A DNA stretch of 32,561 nt from WHTX01 sp038255145 (GTDB lineage: Bacteria; Actinomycetota; Acidimicrobiia; Acidimicrobiales; CAIXPF01), in contig JBBSLP010000069.1 of assembly GCA_038255145.1 (NCBI GenBank), positions 1 to 32,561 on the forward strand, written 5' to 3'. The stretch's first letter is position 1. The number at the start of each line of letters is the position of its first letter. Below the pieces are notes generated by a model, which ran no database searches, was not told the origin of the DNA, and was given only the letters and a program-made list of their open reading frames with translations. Position numbers and translations under genes: made by a program. Positions 1 to 7,013 of the stretch are shown piece by piece.

Positions 1-4
1 CTAA

Positions 5-28
5 GGGCCCGCCGCGGGATTGTTTATG
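5..28. repeat. Left terminal inverted repeat of the IS
   Basis: This end starts GGGCCCGCCGCGGGATT. It pairs imperfectly with the complement of 1269-1292: 16 of 24 positions match, concentrated in the outer 17 bases. It lies just beyond the 3' end of the transposase gene. Confidence 0.75.
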
Positions 29-30
29 CA

Positions 31-1251
31 TCATGCTGTTGATGTTGTTCTGGAGAGGGTGTAGTTCCATTCGCCGTGCCAGCTGTGGTAGGTGATGGGC
101 AACGCGGCAAGCTCGGTATCTGTGATCTTCTCGCCTTTGGGGTACCAGTTCGGGTCGTAGGAGGCTTGCACGGTGAGCCCGGCTCGGGTAGTGGTCGCTG
201 AGATGAGCTCAACGATCGTACGCATATCGGTCAGTGACTTGCCACGCCAGTTGATCGAGATGAACGAGAACAGTCGATGCTCGATCTTGTTCCACTTCGA
301 CGTGCCGGGCGGGTAGTGCAAGACAGTTATCGTCAAACCCGTCTCGGCGGCGAGCTTTGCAAGATGGGCTTTCCAGGCCCGAACCCGATACCCGTTCGAT
401 CCGCCGGCATCGGTGGTGATCACAAGTCGAGTAGCGGAGGGGAACCGAACCTTGCCGAGGGTGTTCCACCAGCGGCGGATCGACTCGACCGCGAACTCGG
501 CAGTGTCAGCGACATCACCCACACTGACCCAGCCTTCGTCGTTGGCCAAGTCGTACACACCGTAAGGGATGGCTTTGGCGTAGTCGCCGAGGTGGCGATC
601 TGGGAAGTCGTGCGTATTCGCTTTGGTGGGTTGACCTGCGGGTTCCCACTCTCTACCTCCATTCGCATAGTCCCCGATCAGTTCCTTTTTCTTCGTGTCG
701 ACCGAGATCACTGGCTCACCGGCACCGAGCGCGTCGGCGACGACTCGGTTGAGGTAATCGAATTGGGCGTTCCGGTCCGGATGCGACGCTCCCTCCAACG
801 TCTTGGACGGCGCCTGCAGCGAGTACCCACATTGATGCAACAGTCGACGCACCAACTCGGCCGAAGCCGAGAACCCCCTGTCGGACAGCTCGCCCGCCAA
901 CTGATAGGTCGACTTCAAGGTCCATCTCAACGGCGACATCGGCGTCCCCCGCGTCTCGGGATGGACCAACTCATCGAGAGCGGTCAACAACCCGGGCTGC
1001 TTATCGATCGCCGGTTTGTCACCCGCCCCGGGAGCCCGCAAACGCACCGATGGCTCGATTCCAGCTTCGATCTCACCCACGGCCTTGGCCACCGTGTTCC
1101 GACCCATCCCCGCCGCCTCGGCCACACGAGACTTGCCTCCATCGCCAATAGCGCGCGCTATCGCTCCCGCCACGACACGCCGCTGCACCTCGTTCAAGTG
1201 CGGCAACACTGTCGAGAAGAACTCCCTAAGCTCATCCCCAGACGCGTCCAT
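31..1251 (-). CDS. ISAzo13 family transposase
   Basis: This 406-residue protein would catalyse movement of the surrounding insertion sequence. The first 60 residues resemble a helix-turn-helix DNA-binding region (AAGMGRNTVAKAVGEI). The catalytic part has the family hallmarks VISVDTKKKELIGDY near residues 181-195, VITTDAGGSNGYR near 277-289 and PPGTSKWNKIEHRLFSF near 314-330. Asp185, Asp281 and Glu324 are the likely DDE triad. The reading frame is uninterrupted and of full length for the family. It starts at ATG 1251 with no clear ribosome binding site, common for transposases. Codon use is less GC-rich than in the neighbouring genes, consistent with recent arrival. Confidence 0.93.
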   Translation of the reverse strand: MDASGDELREFFSTVLPHLNEVQRRVVAGAIARAIGDGGKSRVAEAAGMGRNTVAKAVGEIEAGIEPSVRLRAPGAGDKPAIDKQPGLLTALDELVHPETRGTPMSPLRWTLKSTYQLAGELSDRGFSASAELVRRLLHQCGYSLQAPSKTLEGASHPDRNAQFDYLNRVVADALGAGEPVISVDTKKKELIGDYANGGREWEPAGQPTKANTHDFPDRHLGDYAKAIPYGVYDLANDEGWVSVGDVADTAEFAVESIRRWWNTLGKVRFPSATRLVITTDAGGSNGYRVRAWKAHLAKLAAETGLTITVLHYPPGTSKWNKIEHRLFSFISINWRGKSLTDMRTIVELISATTTRAGLTVQASYDPNWYPKGEKITDTELAALPITYHSWHGEWNYTLSRTTSTA

Positions 1252-1268
1252 TCACCAATACTATACCG

Positions 1269-1292
1269 CGTCAGTAATCCTGTGGTGGACCC
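1269..1292. repeat. Right terminal inverted repeat of the IS
   Basis: Read on the minus strand this end starts GGGTCCACCACAGGATT and mirrors the left end at 5-28. It lies 17 bp upstream of the transposase start, so the repeat probably overlaps the transposase promoter. Confidence 0.75.
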
Positions 1293-1318
1293 TAACGCGA
1301 CAGCCTCTCAGACGCTCG

Positions 1319-2389
1319 TCAGCCCACTTGGCGGAGGAGGGCGCCGTACAGGGTCAGGCCCGGCCCGAAGGACAGCGCCACGACGTGGTCGCCGGCAGCC
1401 GGGGGCCGGGTGCGTCGCAGCTCGTTGAGCACCAGCAGGACCGTGGCCGACGAGCAGTTGCCGTGGGCGGCCAGGGTGGCCCGGGACGCGGCCACGTCGT
1501 CCTCGCGCAGGCCCAGGCGGTCGGCGCACACGTCGAGGATGCGGGGACCACCGGGGTGGATGGCCCAGCCGGCCACGTCGTCCACCGCCAGCCCGTGCCG
1601 TCCCAGCAACTCGTCGACCAGGGGACGGACGTGACGGGCCAGCACCACCGGCACCCGGGGTGACAACCCCATGCGGAAGCCGTGGTCGGTGACGTCCCAG
1701 GTCATGTCGCCGCGGTGGGCCACATCGGTGCGGGCGGCGATGTCGAGCACCTCGAGGCCCGCACCTCGGGGCGCCACGACCACGGCGGCGGCGGCGTCGC
1801 TGAACAGGGCGTGGGCCACCACCTGCTGCACGTCGTCGGTGGGGGCCTGGACGTGGAGGCTGGGCAGCTCGACGCAGGCCAGCACCCCCACCAGCCCCCG
1901 GGCCGTGGCCGCGTCGGCCACCGCCGCCAGGCCGGGCACGGCCGCGTAGCAGCCCATGTGTCCCACCAGCAGGCGCTGCAGGCCGTCGGACATGCCCAGC
2001 TCACGAGCCACGAGGATGTCCAGGCCCGGGGTCACGTACCCGGTGCACGAAGCCACGGTGAGCAGGTCCACGTCGCCGGCGCACACACCCGCCGCCGCCA
2101 GGGCCGCGGCCACGGCCCGGGTGGCCAGGGGCAGGGCTTCGTCCCGGTAGCGGGCCATGCGGGCCCCGGTGCCCCAGCCGCTCACGTCCTCGACCCGGGG
2201 ATCGACCACGGCGTGGCGGGTGGTGATGCCCGCGGCCGCCCACAGCCGTTCGTCCCGGGCGGGGCGGCCCGAGCGGGCGGCGAACACCTGCCGCCACATG
2301 TCCATCTGGTCCACTGCCGGGGGCAGGGCCGAACCCACGGCCAGGACGCGGCCCCGGCCCGGGGACCGGCCTGCGGGCATGCTCACCAT
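1319..2389 (-). CDS. Type III polyketide synthase (chalcone/stilbene synthase-like)
   Basis: The 356-residue protein belongs to the thiolase-fold type III polyketide synthases, which extend an acyl-CoA starter with malonyl-CoA and cyclise the product to pyrones, resorcinols or acyl-phenols. The catalytic triad is visible: Cys147 in VGHMGCYAAV, His278 in WAIHPGG and Asn311 in AAHGNCSSAT. The C-terminal ALSFGPGLTLYGALL corresponds to the conserved GFGPG loop. It is the third gene of a minus-strand operon. Its ATG at 2389 overlaps the stop of the upstream flavoprotein gene, giving ATGGTGA and probable translational coupling; a second ATG at 2380 is an alternative start. An in-frame extension to 2455 lies inside the upstream gene and is unlikely. 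The starter unit and ring type cannot be read from sequence alone. Confidence 0.93.
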   Translation of the reverse strand: MVSMPAGRSPGRGRVLAVGSALPPAVDQMDMWRQVFAARSGRPARDERLWAAAGITTRHAVVDPRVEDVSGWGTGARMARYRDEALPLATRAVAAALAAAGVCAGDVDLLTVASCTGYVTPGLDILVARELGMSDGLQRLLVGHMGCYAAVPGLAAVADAATARGLVGVLACVELPSLHVQAPTDDVQQVVAHALFSDAAAAVVVAPRGAGLEVLDIAARTDVAHRGDMTWDVTDHGFRMGLSPRVPVVLARHVRPLVDELLGRHGLAVDDVAGWAIHPGGPRILDVCADRLGLREDDVAASRATLAAHGNCSSATVLLVLNELRRTRPPAAGDHVVALSFGPGLTLYGALLRQVG

Positions 2390-3543
2390 CGGGGCACCGG
2401 GGTGTCGTTGTCGGGATCGAGGCCCAGGGCCGCGGCCCCCAACCAGTCGGCACACACGTCACTGGTGGCCGGCTGCAACGAGCCGCAGCGGGCGTCGCGG
2501 AACAACCGTTCCAGGGGGTGGCCCCGGCGGGTGGCCGACGTCCCGCAGGCCTCGACCATGGACGCGGCCACGTCCATGGCCACCTGGCCGGCACTGAGCT
2601 TGGCCCGGTGCACCCAGCGGTTGGTCTCCCGCTCCCCGGGCTCGGCGTCGACCCGCCGGGCCGCCTCCACCGTGGTCAACCACGCCCCGGCCACCGCGGC
2701 GTCGGCCCGTCCCACCCGGGCCCGCACCGCAGCCAGGTGCGTGAGGCCCCGGGCCTGCAGGTGGGCCACGGCGGCGTCGATGGCGGCTTCGGCCACCCCC
2801 ACGTACACGGCGGCGTACGAGGCCACCAGCCACTGGGGCATGGCCGCGGCCAGGAGCGGGGCCAGGCCCTCGACCCCACCCAGTAGGGCATCGACGGGCA
2901 CGTGGGCGTCGATGACCAGGTCGTCGCTGGCCGTGGCCCGCATGCCCAGGGGGTCCCAGGTGCGCTCCACCACCAGCCCGTCACCGGCGGGGACGAGGAA
3001 CTGGCTGGCCCGTTGGCCGTCCGTCGACCGGGCCACCACCAGGTAGGCGTCGGCGTGCCCAGCCCCGGTGCAGAACGTCTTGCGCCCCGCCAGCCGCCAG
3101 CCGTCACCCTCGGGCCCGTAGGTGGTGGCCATGGCCGACAGCCGCGATCCGGCGCCGGCCTCGCTCATGGCCACCTGGTAGAGGGCGCCCTCGGCGGCGG
3201 CGGCCAACACCCGGTCACGCTGGGCGAAGAAGGCATCGGTGGCCCCCAGGGCCCGGGCCAGGTCTTCGGGGACGGTGGCCAGGGCACCCGTGACCGAGGC
3301 GTGCATGTTGAAGACCAGGGCCGTGGCCCCACTGCCCCGGGCCAGCTCCCGGGCCACCTCGGCGTAGGTGGCGAAGCCTGCGCCCATGCCGCCCAGGGCG
3401 GTGGGCACCATCAGGCCCAGCAGCCCGGCGGCTCGCAGGTCGGCCACGTCGTCGGTGGGGAACGAGGCGTCGCGGTCGTGGCCCTCGGCCCGGGCGGCGA
3501 AGGCGGGGACCAGGCGCCGCACGGTCTTCAGCAGGTCGTCCAC
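2383..3543 (-). CDS. Acyl-CoA dehydrogenase-fold flavoprotein without the usual catalytic glutamate
   Basis: This 386-residue protein has the three-domain acyl-CoA dehydrogenase layout. The flavin region includes MSEAGAGSR (126-134) and GRKTFCTGAG (153-162), and WDPLGMRATASDDL follows at about 196-209. The C-terminal helix PLERLFRDAR (343-352) is followed by GSLQPATSD, where dehydrogenases usually have the catalytic Glu of a YEGTS-type motif. No Glu is present, so it may be a hydroxylase or other oxidoreductase of this fold (group D monooxygenases such as HsaA and DszC share it). The start is GTG 3543, inside the end of the methyltransferase gene (16-base overlap) with AAGG upstream. It probably oxidises the polyketide product of the neighbouring synthase; that role is inferred from position. 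Confidence 0.85.
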   Translation of the reverse strand: MDDLLKTVRRLVPAFAARAEGHDRDASFPTDDVADLRAAGLLGLMVPTALGGMGAGFATYAEVARELARGSGATALVFNMHASVTGALATVPEDLARALGATDAFFAQRDRVLAAAAEGALYQVAMSEAGAGSRLSAMATTYGPEGDGWRLAGRKTFCTGAGHADAYLVVARSTDGQRASQFLVPAGDGLVVERTWDPLGMRATASDDLVIDAHVPVDALLGGVEGLAPLLAAAMPQWLVASYAAVYVGVAEAAIDAAVAHLQARGLTHLAAVRARVGRADAAVAGAWLTTVEAARRVDAEPGERETNRWVHRAKLSAGQVAMDVAASMVEACGTSATRRGHPLERLFRDARCGSLQPATSDVCADWLGAAALGLDPDNDTPVPRW

Positions 3544-4250
3544 GTCGCCGCCTTCACGCCCACGCCCTGGTAGACGATGCTCGTCGAGCGGCAGGGCACC
3601 AGGTCGACGTCGTCGCGCCGCCGGGCCGCCCAGGCCAGGGCGTGGCCGACGCGTGGTCGCAGCCCCGTGGTGGCCAGGGTGATGCCGTGGGCCGCGCACG
3701 ACCGGCGCAGGCGGCCGGGGTCCACGAACAGGGCGGGGTCGTGGATGCCGGCGGGGGCCACGCCCATGCGCTCGGCCACGGTGACCATGAGGAAGCGGCA
3801 CCGCCGGGTGGCGGCCAGGGTGTCGCACACCAGGGTCGCCCCCGGGCGCATGACCCGGGCCACCTCGGCCACGACGGCCTCGAGGTCGACGACGTGCTCG
3901 AAGATCTCTCCGGCCACGACCACGTCGGCGCTGGCGTCGGCCACGGGCAGCGCGGCGGCGTCACCGACCACGGCGTCCACCCCGTGGCCCCGGGCCGTGG
4001 CCGCGGCGACGGCGCCCACGTCGATGCCGATGTGGTGGTAGCCCCGCCCGGCCAGGTGGGGGGCCAGCAGGCCGCCGCCGCAGCCCACGTCGAGCAGGAC
4101 GGCACCGGGCCGGACCGGGGGCGGCACCAGCCGGGCCCGGGCCTCGGCCAGCCAGTGCAGGGCGCAGAACGCCCCCCGGGGGGCCCACCACTCCGCGGCC
4201 AGGTCGTCGTACTGGCCGGGGTCGTTGCGGGCTCGGGACAGCGACGACAC
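3528..4250 (-). CDS. UbiG-like SAM-dependent O-methyltransferase
   Basis: This 240-residue class I methyltransferase has the SAM-binding motif LLDVGCGGG at 52-60 and an acidic motif GIDVG at 75-79. Further family-specific stretches resemble UbiG, which O-methylates ubiquinone precursors: an N-terminal YDDLAAEWWAPRGAF, GEIFEHVVDLE after the SAM site, and GIHDPALFVDP near 168-178. It is the first gene of the minus-strand operon and overlaps the flavoprotein gene by 16 bases. It begins at GTG 4250 with AGGG a few bases upstream. A phenolic hydroxyl on the polyketide or quinone product is the expected substrate, by inference. Confidence 0.88.
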   Translation of the reverse strand: MSSLSRARNDPGQYDDLAAEWWAPRGAFCALHWLAEARARLVPPPVRPGAVLLDVGCGGGLLAPHLAGRGYHHIGIDVGAVAAATARGHGVDAVVGDAAALPVADASADVVVAGEIFEHVVDLEAVVAEVARVMRPGATLVCDTLAATRRCRFLMVTVAERMGVAPAGIHDPALFVDPGRLRRSCAAHGITLATTGLRPRVGHALAWAARRRDDVDLVPCRSTSIVYQGVGVKAATWTTC

Positions 4251-4387
4251 CCGCCCTGGCTAGCCCATCGCGTCGCACCCGTGCGGGCTCGACGGGGGTG
4301 CCGTTCCCGTGGCCGTCGGCGGCCGAGGTCCAGCCGGCGCCGTGATCGGGCTCGTCGAGGGTCGCGGTCGCGGCAAGAGTGGGGGTG
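4251..4387. promoter_or_regulatory. Divergent intergenic region of the polyketide/prenyltransferase locus
   Basis: This 137-bp space separates the methyltransferase operon (leftward) from the UbiA prenyltransferase (rightward), so it must hold promoters for both unless one is read from further away. It contains CGCACCCGTGCGGG, a short inverted element near 4274-4287 that could bind a regulator. No convincing -35/-10 pair was recognised in this GC-rich stretch. Confidence 0.3.
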
Positions 4388-5206
4388 ATGTTGCCGTTGC
4401 TGCGGGCCGCCCACGCCCAACCCACCGCAGCGGTGACGGCCATGGCCACGGCCCTGGCGGTCAGCGCGGGGCGGGGGGCAGCCGGTTCGGCCCTGGTGGG
4501 TGCCGCCGTGCTCACCGGCCAGTTGTCGGTGGGGTGGAGCAACGACGTCGCCGACCGCGACCGGGACCGCCGGGCCGGGCGCACCGACAAGCCCATCGTC
4601 GCCGGCCAGGTGGCGGTGGCCACCGTGGCCTGGGCCGCGTGCGTCGCCGCGGTGGCCTGCATCGGTCTGTCCCTGGCCTCGGGCTGGCGGGCCGGCCTGG
4701 TCCACATCGGCGAGGTGGCCGTTGCCTGGGCCTACAACCTGGGCCTCAAGGCCACGGTGCTGAGCCCGGTGCCCTACGCGGTGTCCTTCGGCGCCCTGCC
4801 CGCCTTCGTCACCCTGGGTCTGCCCGGTCATCCCCTGCCCCCGGGTTGGGCCATGACCGCCGCCGCCCTCCTGGGGGCGGGGGCCCACTTCGTCAACACC
4901 CTGCCCGACCTCGACGCCGACCGGGCCGCAGGGGTGTGGGGTCTGCCCCAGCGCCTGGGCCGACGGCCGTCGCTGCTCATCGGCGCCGCGTTGCTGGCGG
5001 CATCGGCGCTGGCGGTGGCCGTGTTGCCGGCGGGTGGGTCGAGCCCGCTGGCCGTGGTCCTGCTGGTTGCCGCCCTGGCCTCGACGGCCGCCGTGGTCGC
5101 CCTGGCCCTGACCGGCCGGGACCGGGCCTCGTGGACCCTGACCCTGGCCACCGCGGGGCTGACCGTGGCCCTGTTCCTGGCCCACGGCGCCCAACTGGCC
5201 CCCTGA
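4388..5206 (+). CDS. UbiA family prenyltransferase
   Basis: This 272-residue, strongly hydrophobic protein has the two aspartate-rich motifs of membrane aromatic prenyltransferases. The first is SNDVADRDRD (51-60), the NDxxDxxxD type, followed by GRTDKPIVAG. The second is NTLPDLDADRAAG (170-182). It should carry about eight to nine membrane helices and transfer a prenyl chain from its diphosphate onto an aromatic acceptor at the inner membrane. It is divergent from the methyltransferase, flavoprotein and polyketide synthase operon, and the combination suggests prenylation of the polyketide phenol. Start: ATG 4388 behind a purine-rich AAGAGTGGGGG; GTG 4379 is an alternative. Its neighbour beyond is a PAP2 phosphatase, a pairing also known for the decaprenylphosphoryl phosphoribosyltransferase locus, but the type III synthase context argues for a quinone-like product. 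Confidence 0.88.
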   Translation: MLPLLRAAHAQPTAAVTAMATALAVSAGRGAAGSALVGAAVLTGQLSVGWSNDVADRDRDRRAGRTDKPIVAGQVAVATVAWAACVAAVACIGLSLASGWRAGLVHIGEVAVAWAYNLGLKATVLSPVPYAVSFGALPAFVTLGLPGHPLPPGWAMTAAALLGAGAHFVNTLPDLDADRAAGVWGLPQRLGRRPSLLIGAALLAASALAVAVLPAGGSSPLAVVLLVAALASTAAVVALALTGRDRASWTLTLATAGLTVALFLAHGAQLAP

Positions 5207-5229
5207 CCCCGGTTGCCGGGCCCATCAGG
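5202..5229. terminator. Possible bidirectional terminator hairpin between convergent genes
   Basis: An outer stem CCTGA/TCAGG (5202-5206 with 5225-5229) encloses CCCGG-TTG-CCGGG (5208-5220). It spans both stop codons of the convergent prenyltransferase and PAP2 genes. There is no T-tract, as is usual in GC-rich actinomycetes. Confidence 0.4.
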
Positions 5230-5941
5230 TGGGTCTGGGTGCGCTGGCCCCCACCCGGGCCGCCCCGGCGGCGGCGGCCAGGGCGGTGGCGGCGGTGCGG
5301 GCCCGATGGGCGGCGACGTTGCGGACGATGTCGCCGGCCACGGCGCCGAGCATGGAGCCGGCCACCACGTCACCGGGGTAGTGCACGCCGGCGTGCACCC
5401 GGGAGTAGGCCACCGCGGTGGCCAGGGCCCGGATGGGCAGGGCGAGGACGGGCAGGTCGGTGCCGATGGCGTTGGCGAAGGCCAGGCCCGACGCGGCGTG
5501 ACCGGACGGGAACGAGGTCGATCCGGGCATGTGCACGAAGCGGGGGGAGGGGTCCGTGGCCCGGACCGGGCGGGCCCGGGCGAAGATGGGCTTGAGGCCC
5601 AGGTTGACCACGGCCGAGGACAGGGCCAGCGCGGCGATGCCCCGCTTGGCCGCCCGTCGGCCCGGTTCCCCGCCGAGGAGGGCCATGGCCCCGGCGATGC
5701 CGATCCACAACATGCCGTGGTCGGCCGAGCGCGACAGGCGCCGCAGGGTGGCGTCGAGCGTGGGCGTGGGGGTCGAGGCCACCGCCACGTAGGCGGCCTG
5801 GTCGAGGGCGTCGAGCTCGTGGGCCGCCCGCAACAGCACGGCCGGCGGCTTGCCCGTGCTCTGCAGGGAGTCGGCCATGGTCGCGCCGATGGTCGGGTGG
5901 GTGGCGGGGGCGGCCGGCTCGGGTCGCTCGTCGTCGCTCAT
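5225..5941 (-). CDS. PAP2 family membrane phosphatase
   Basis: This 238-residue protein has the complete three-part PAP2 signature: KPIFARARP (117-125), PSGHAA (145-150) and SRVHAGVHYPGD (180-191). The family hydrolyses lipid phosphates such as phosphatidic acid or polyprenyl diphosphates at the membrane. Hydrophobic stretches lie near 78-90, 101-116 and after 158. The gene is convergent with the UbiA prenyltransferase, and a prenyl-phosphate substrate is possible but unproven. ATG 5941 gives the longest form; ATG 5878 (MADSLQ) is an alternative that drops a polar leader. Neither has a strong ribosome binding site. Confidence 0.88.
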   Translation of the reverse strand: MSDDERPEPAAPATHPTIGATMADSLQSTGKPPAVLLRAAHELDALDQAAYVAVASTPTPTLDATLRRLSRSADHGMLWIGIAGAMALLGGEPGRRAAKRGIAALALSSAVVNLGLKPIFARARPVRATDPSPRFVHMPGSTSFPSGHAASGLAFANAIGTDLPVLALPIRALATAVAYSRVHAGVHYPGDVVAGSMLGAVAGDIVRNVAAHRARTAATALAAAAGAARVGASAPRPT

Positions 5942-6074
5942 GGGCCCAGGGTTACCGCATGTCGGGGCCCACCACCCAAGGGCAACCCCAGAACGCCCTC
6001 CACATCGGGCAATCGTGGCGGGGGTCAGCGTGGCAGCTCCGTCGGGTCGAGGGGATCAGACGGATCAGGCGCCC

Positions 6075-7013
6075 ATGGGGGGCCTGCAGCGCTGGGGTCG
6101 TTTCGTGGCCCGCAACCGCTGGGTGGTGCTGGCCGTGTGGCTGGTGGCCCTGGTGGCCGTGGTCGGCGTGGGCCGCACCCGCCACCACGACACCAGCGAG
6201 AGCTTCTCCATCCCCGGTTCCGACGCCCAGCGGGCCGTCGAACTGCTCAAGGACCAGTTCTCCTCCCAGGAGGACGCCAGCGCCAAGGTCGTGTTCCACG
6301 GCCCCGCCGGGTCGCTCACCGGCACGGGCACGGGCACCGGCACGGGCACCGAGAGCAAGGCAGCCCCCGCTGTCGACGAGGTCGTGACCGCCATCAGGGC
6401 CCTGCCCGAGGTGGCCGACGTCGGCACGGTCTACAAGTCGTCGGACGGGTCGACGGGGTACGTCACGGTGACCATGAAGGAGCGCTCGGACGAGTACTCC
6501 AAGAAGGACACCGCCCCCTACGAGGCCCTGGTCGCCGCGACCAGGCCGGCCGAGGGTGCCGGCCTCGAGGTGGCCTTCGGGGGCAGCTTCGTCAACATCT
6601 ACTCCAGCGGTTCGAACTTCGTGGCCGAGCACGCCGACGACATCGGCATCGGCATCGCCGTGATCGTCCTGCTGCTGTCGTTGGGCTCGGTGGTGGGCAT
6701 GTTGCTGCCCATCGGCACGGCCCTGCTCGGCGCAGCCATGTGCAGCAACGCCGTGCTCCCTGCTCACCTTCGTCACCCCCATCAGCTCCCTGGCCCCGGT
6801 CCTGGCGGTGATGTTGGGCCTGGGGGTGGGCGTGCTCGTGCGCGCCATCATGGAGGTCCTGGCCACCGGGCGTGGTGGTTCCCCCGCTGGCTGGAGTGGC
6901 TGCCCCACCTCGACGTCGAGGGCACGGGCAAGGGCGGCCCCGTGGCGCCCCCCTCGGGCCCCTCGGCCGGCGACGGCGGCACCCCCGCCCACCCGGGGTG
7001 CCGGGTCAGGTGA
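6075..7013 (+). pseudogene. Collapsed MMPL/RND family transporter
   Basis: The first about 215 codons match the start of MMPL-type transporters: a first membrane helix (WVVLAVWLVALVAVVG), the soluble-loop stretch SIPGSDAQRAVELLKDQF, and a second helix ending MLLPIGTALLGAA. Near 6740-6760 the homology moves to the +1 frame (LLTFVTPISSLAPVLAVM, from 6760), runs through LGLGVGVLVRAIMEVLATG, and returns near 6880 to the first frame with AWWFPRWLEWLPHLDVEG, the normal C-terminal end of the family. Most of the central part, about 400 residues, is missing. The joint appears to fuse helix 4 of the first half to its equivalent in the second half. The frame is open to 7013 but cannot make a working transporter. 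Its end overlaps the convergent amine oxidase gene. Confidence 0.82.
6321..6350 (+). repeat. Hexamer microsatellite in the MMPL relic
   Basis: Five imperfect GGCACG/GGCACC units encode a Gly-Thr run within the soluble loop of the MMPL relic. The units are multiples of three and keep the frame. Confidence 0.8.

Larger units (their letters stand above)
5..1292 (-). mobile_element. Insertion sequence, ISAzo13-type, with both ends visible
   Basis: The element is about 1288 bp and holds one transposase gene on the minus strand. Its ends start with GGG and form imperfect inverted repeats: 13 of the first 17 positions match between 5-21 and the complement of 1276-1292. The triplet TAA lies directly outside both ends (2-4 and 1293-1295), which could be a short target duplication or part of the terminal repeat. 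The right end is 26 bp beyond the stop of the type III polyketide synthase gene, so insertion spared that gene. The transposase is intact, so the element may still be active. Boundaries could move by one to three bases. Confidence 0.85.

Noticed and set aside
5225..5941. PAP2 gene taken as evidence for a decaprenylphosphoryl arabinose locus with the UbiA gene
   Set aside because: The two genes are convergent, no partner reductase or epimerase genes are present, and the UbiA gene sits with type III polyketide genes instead.
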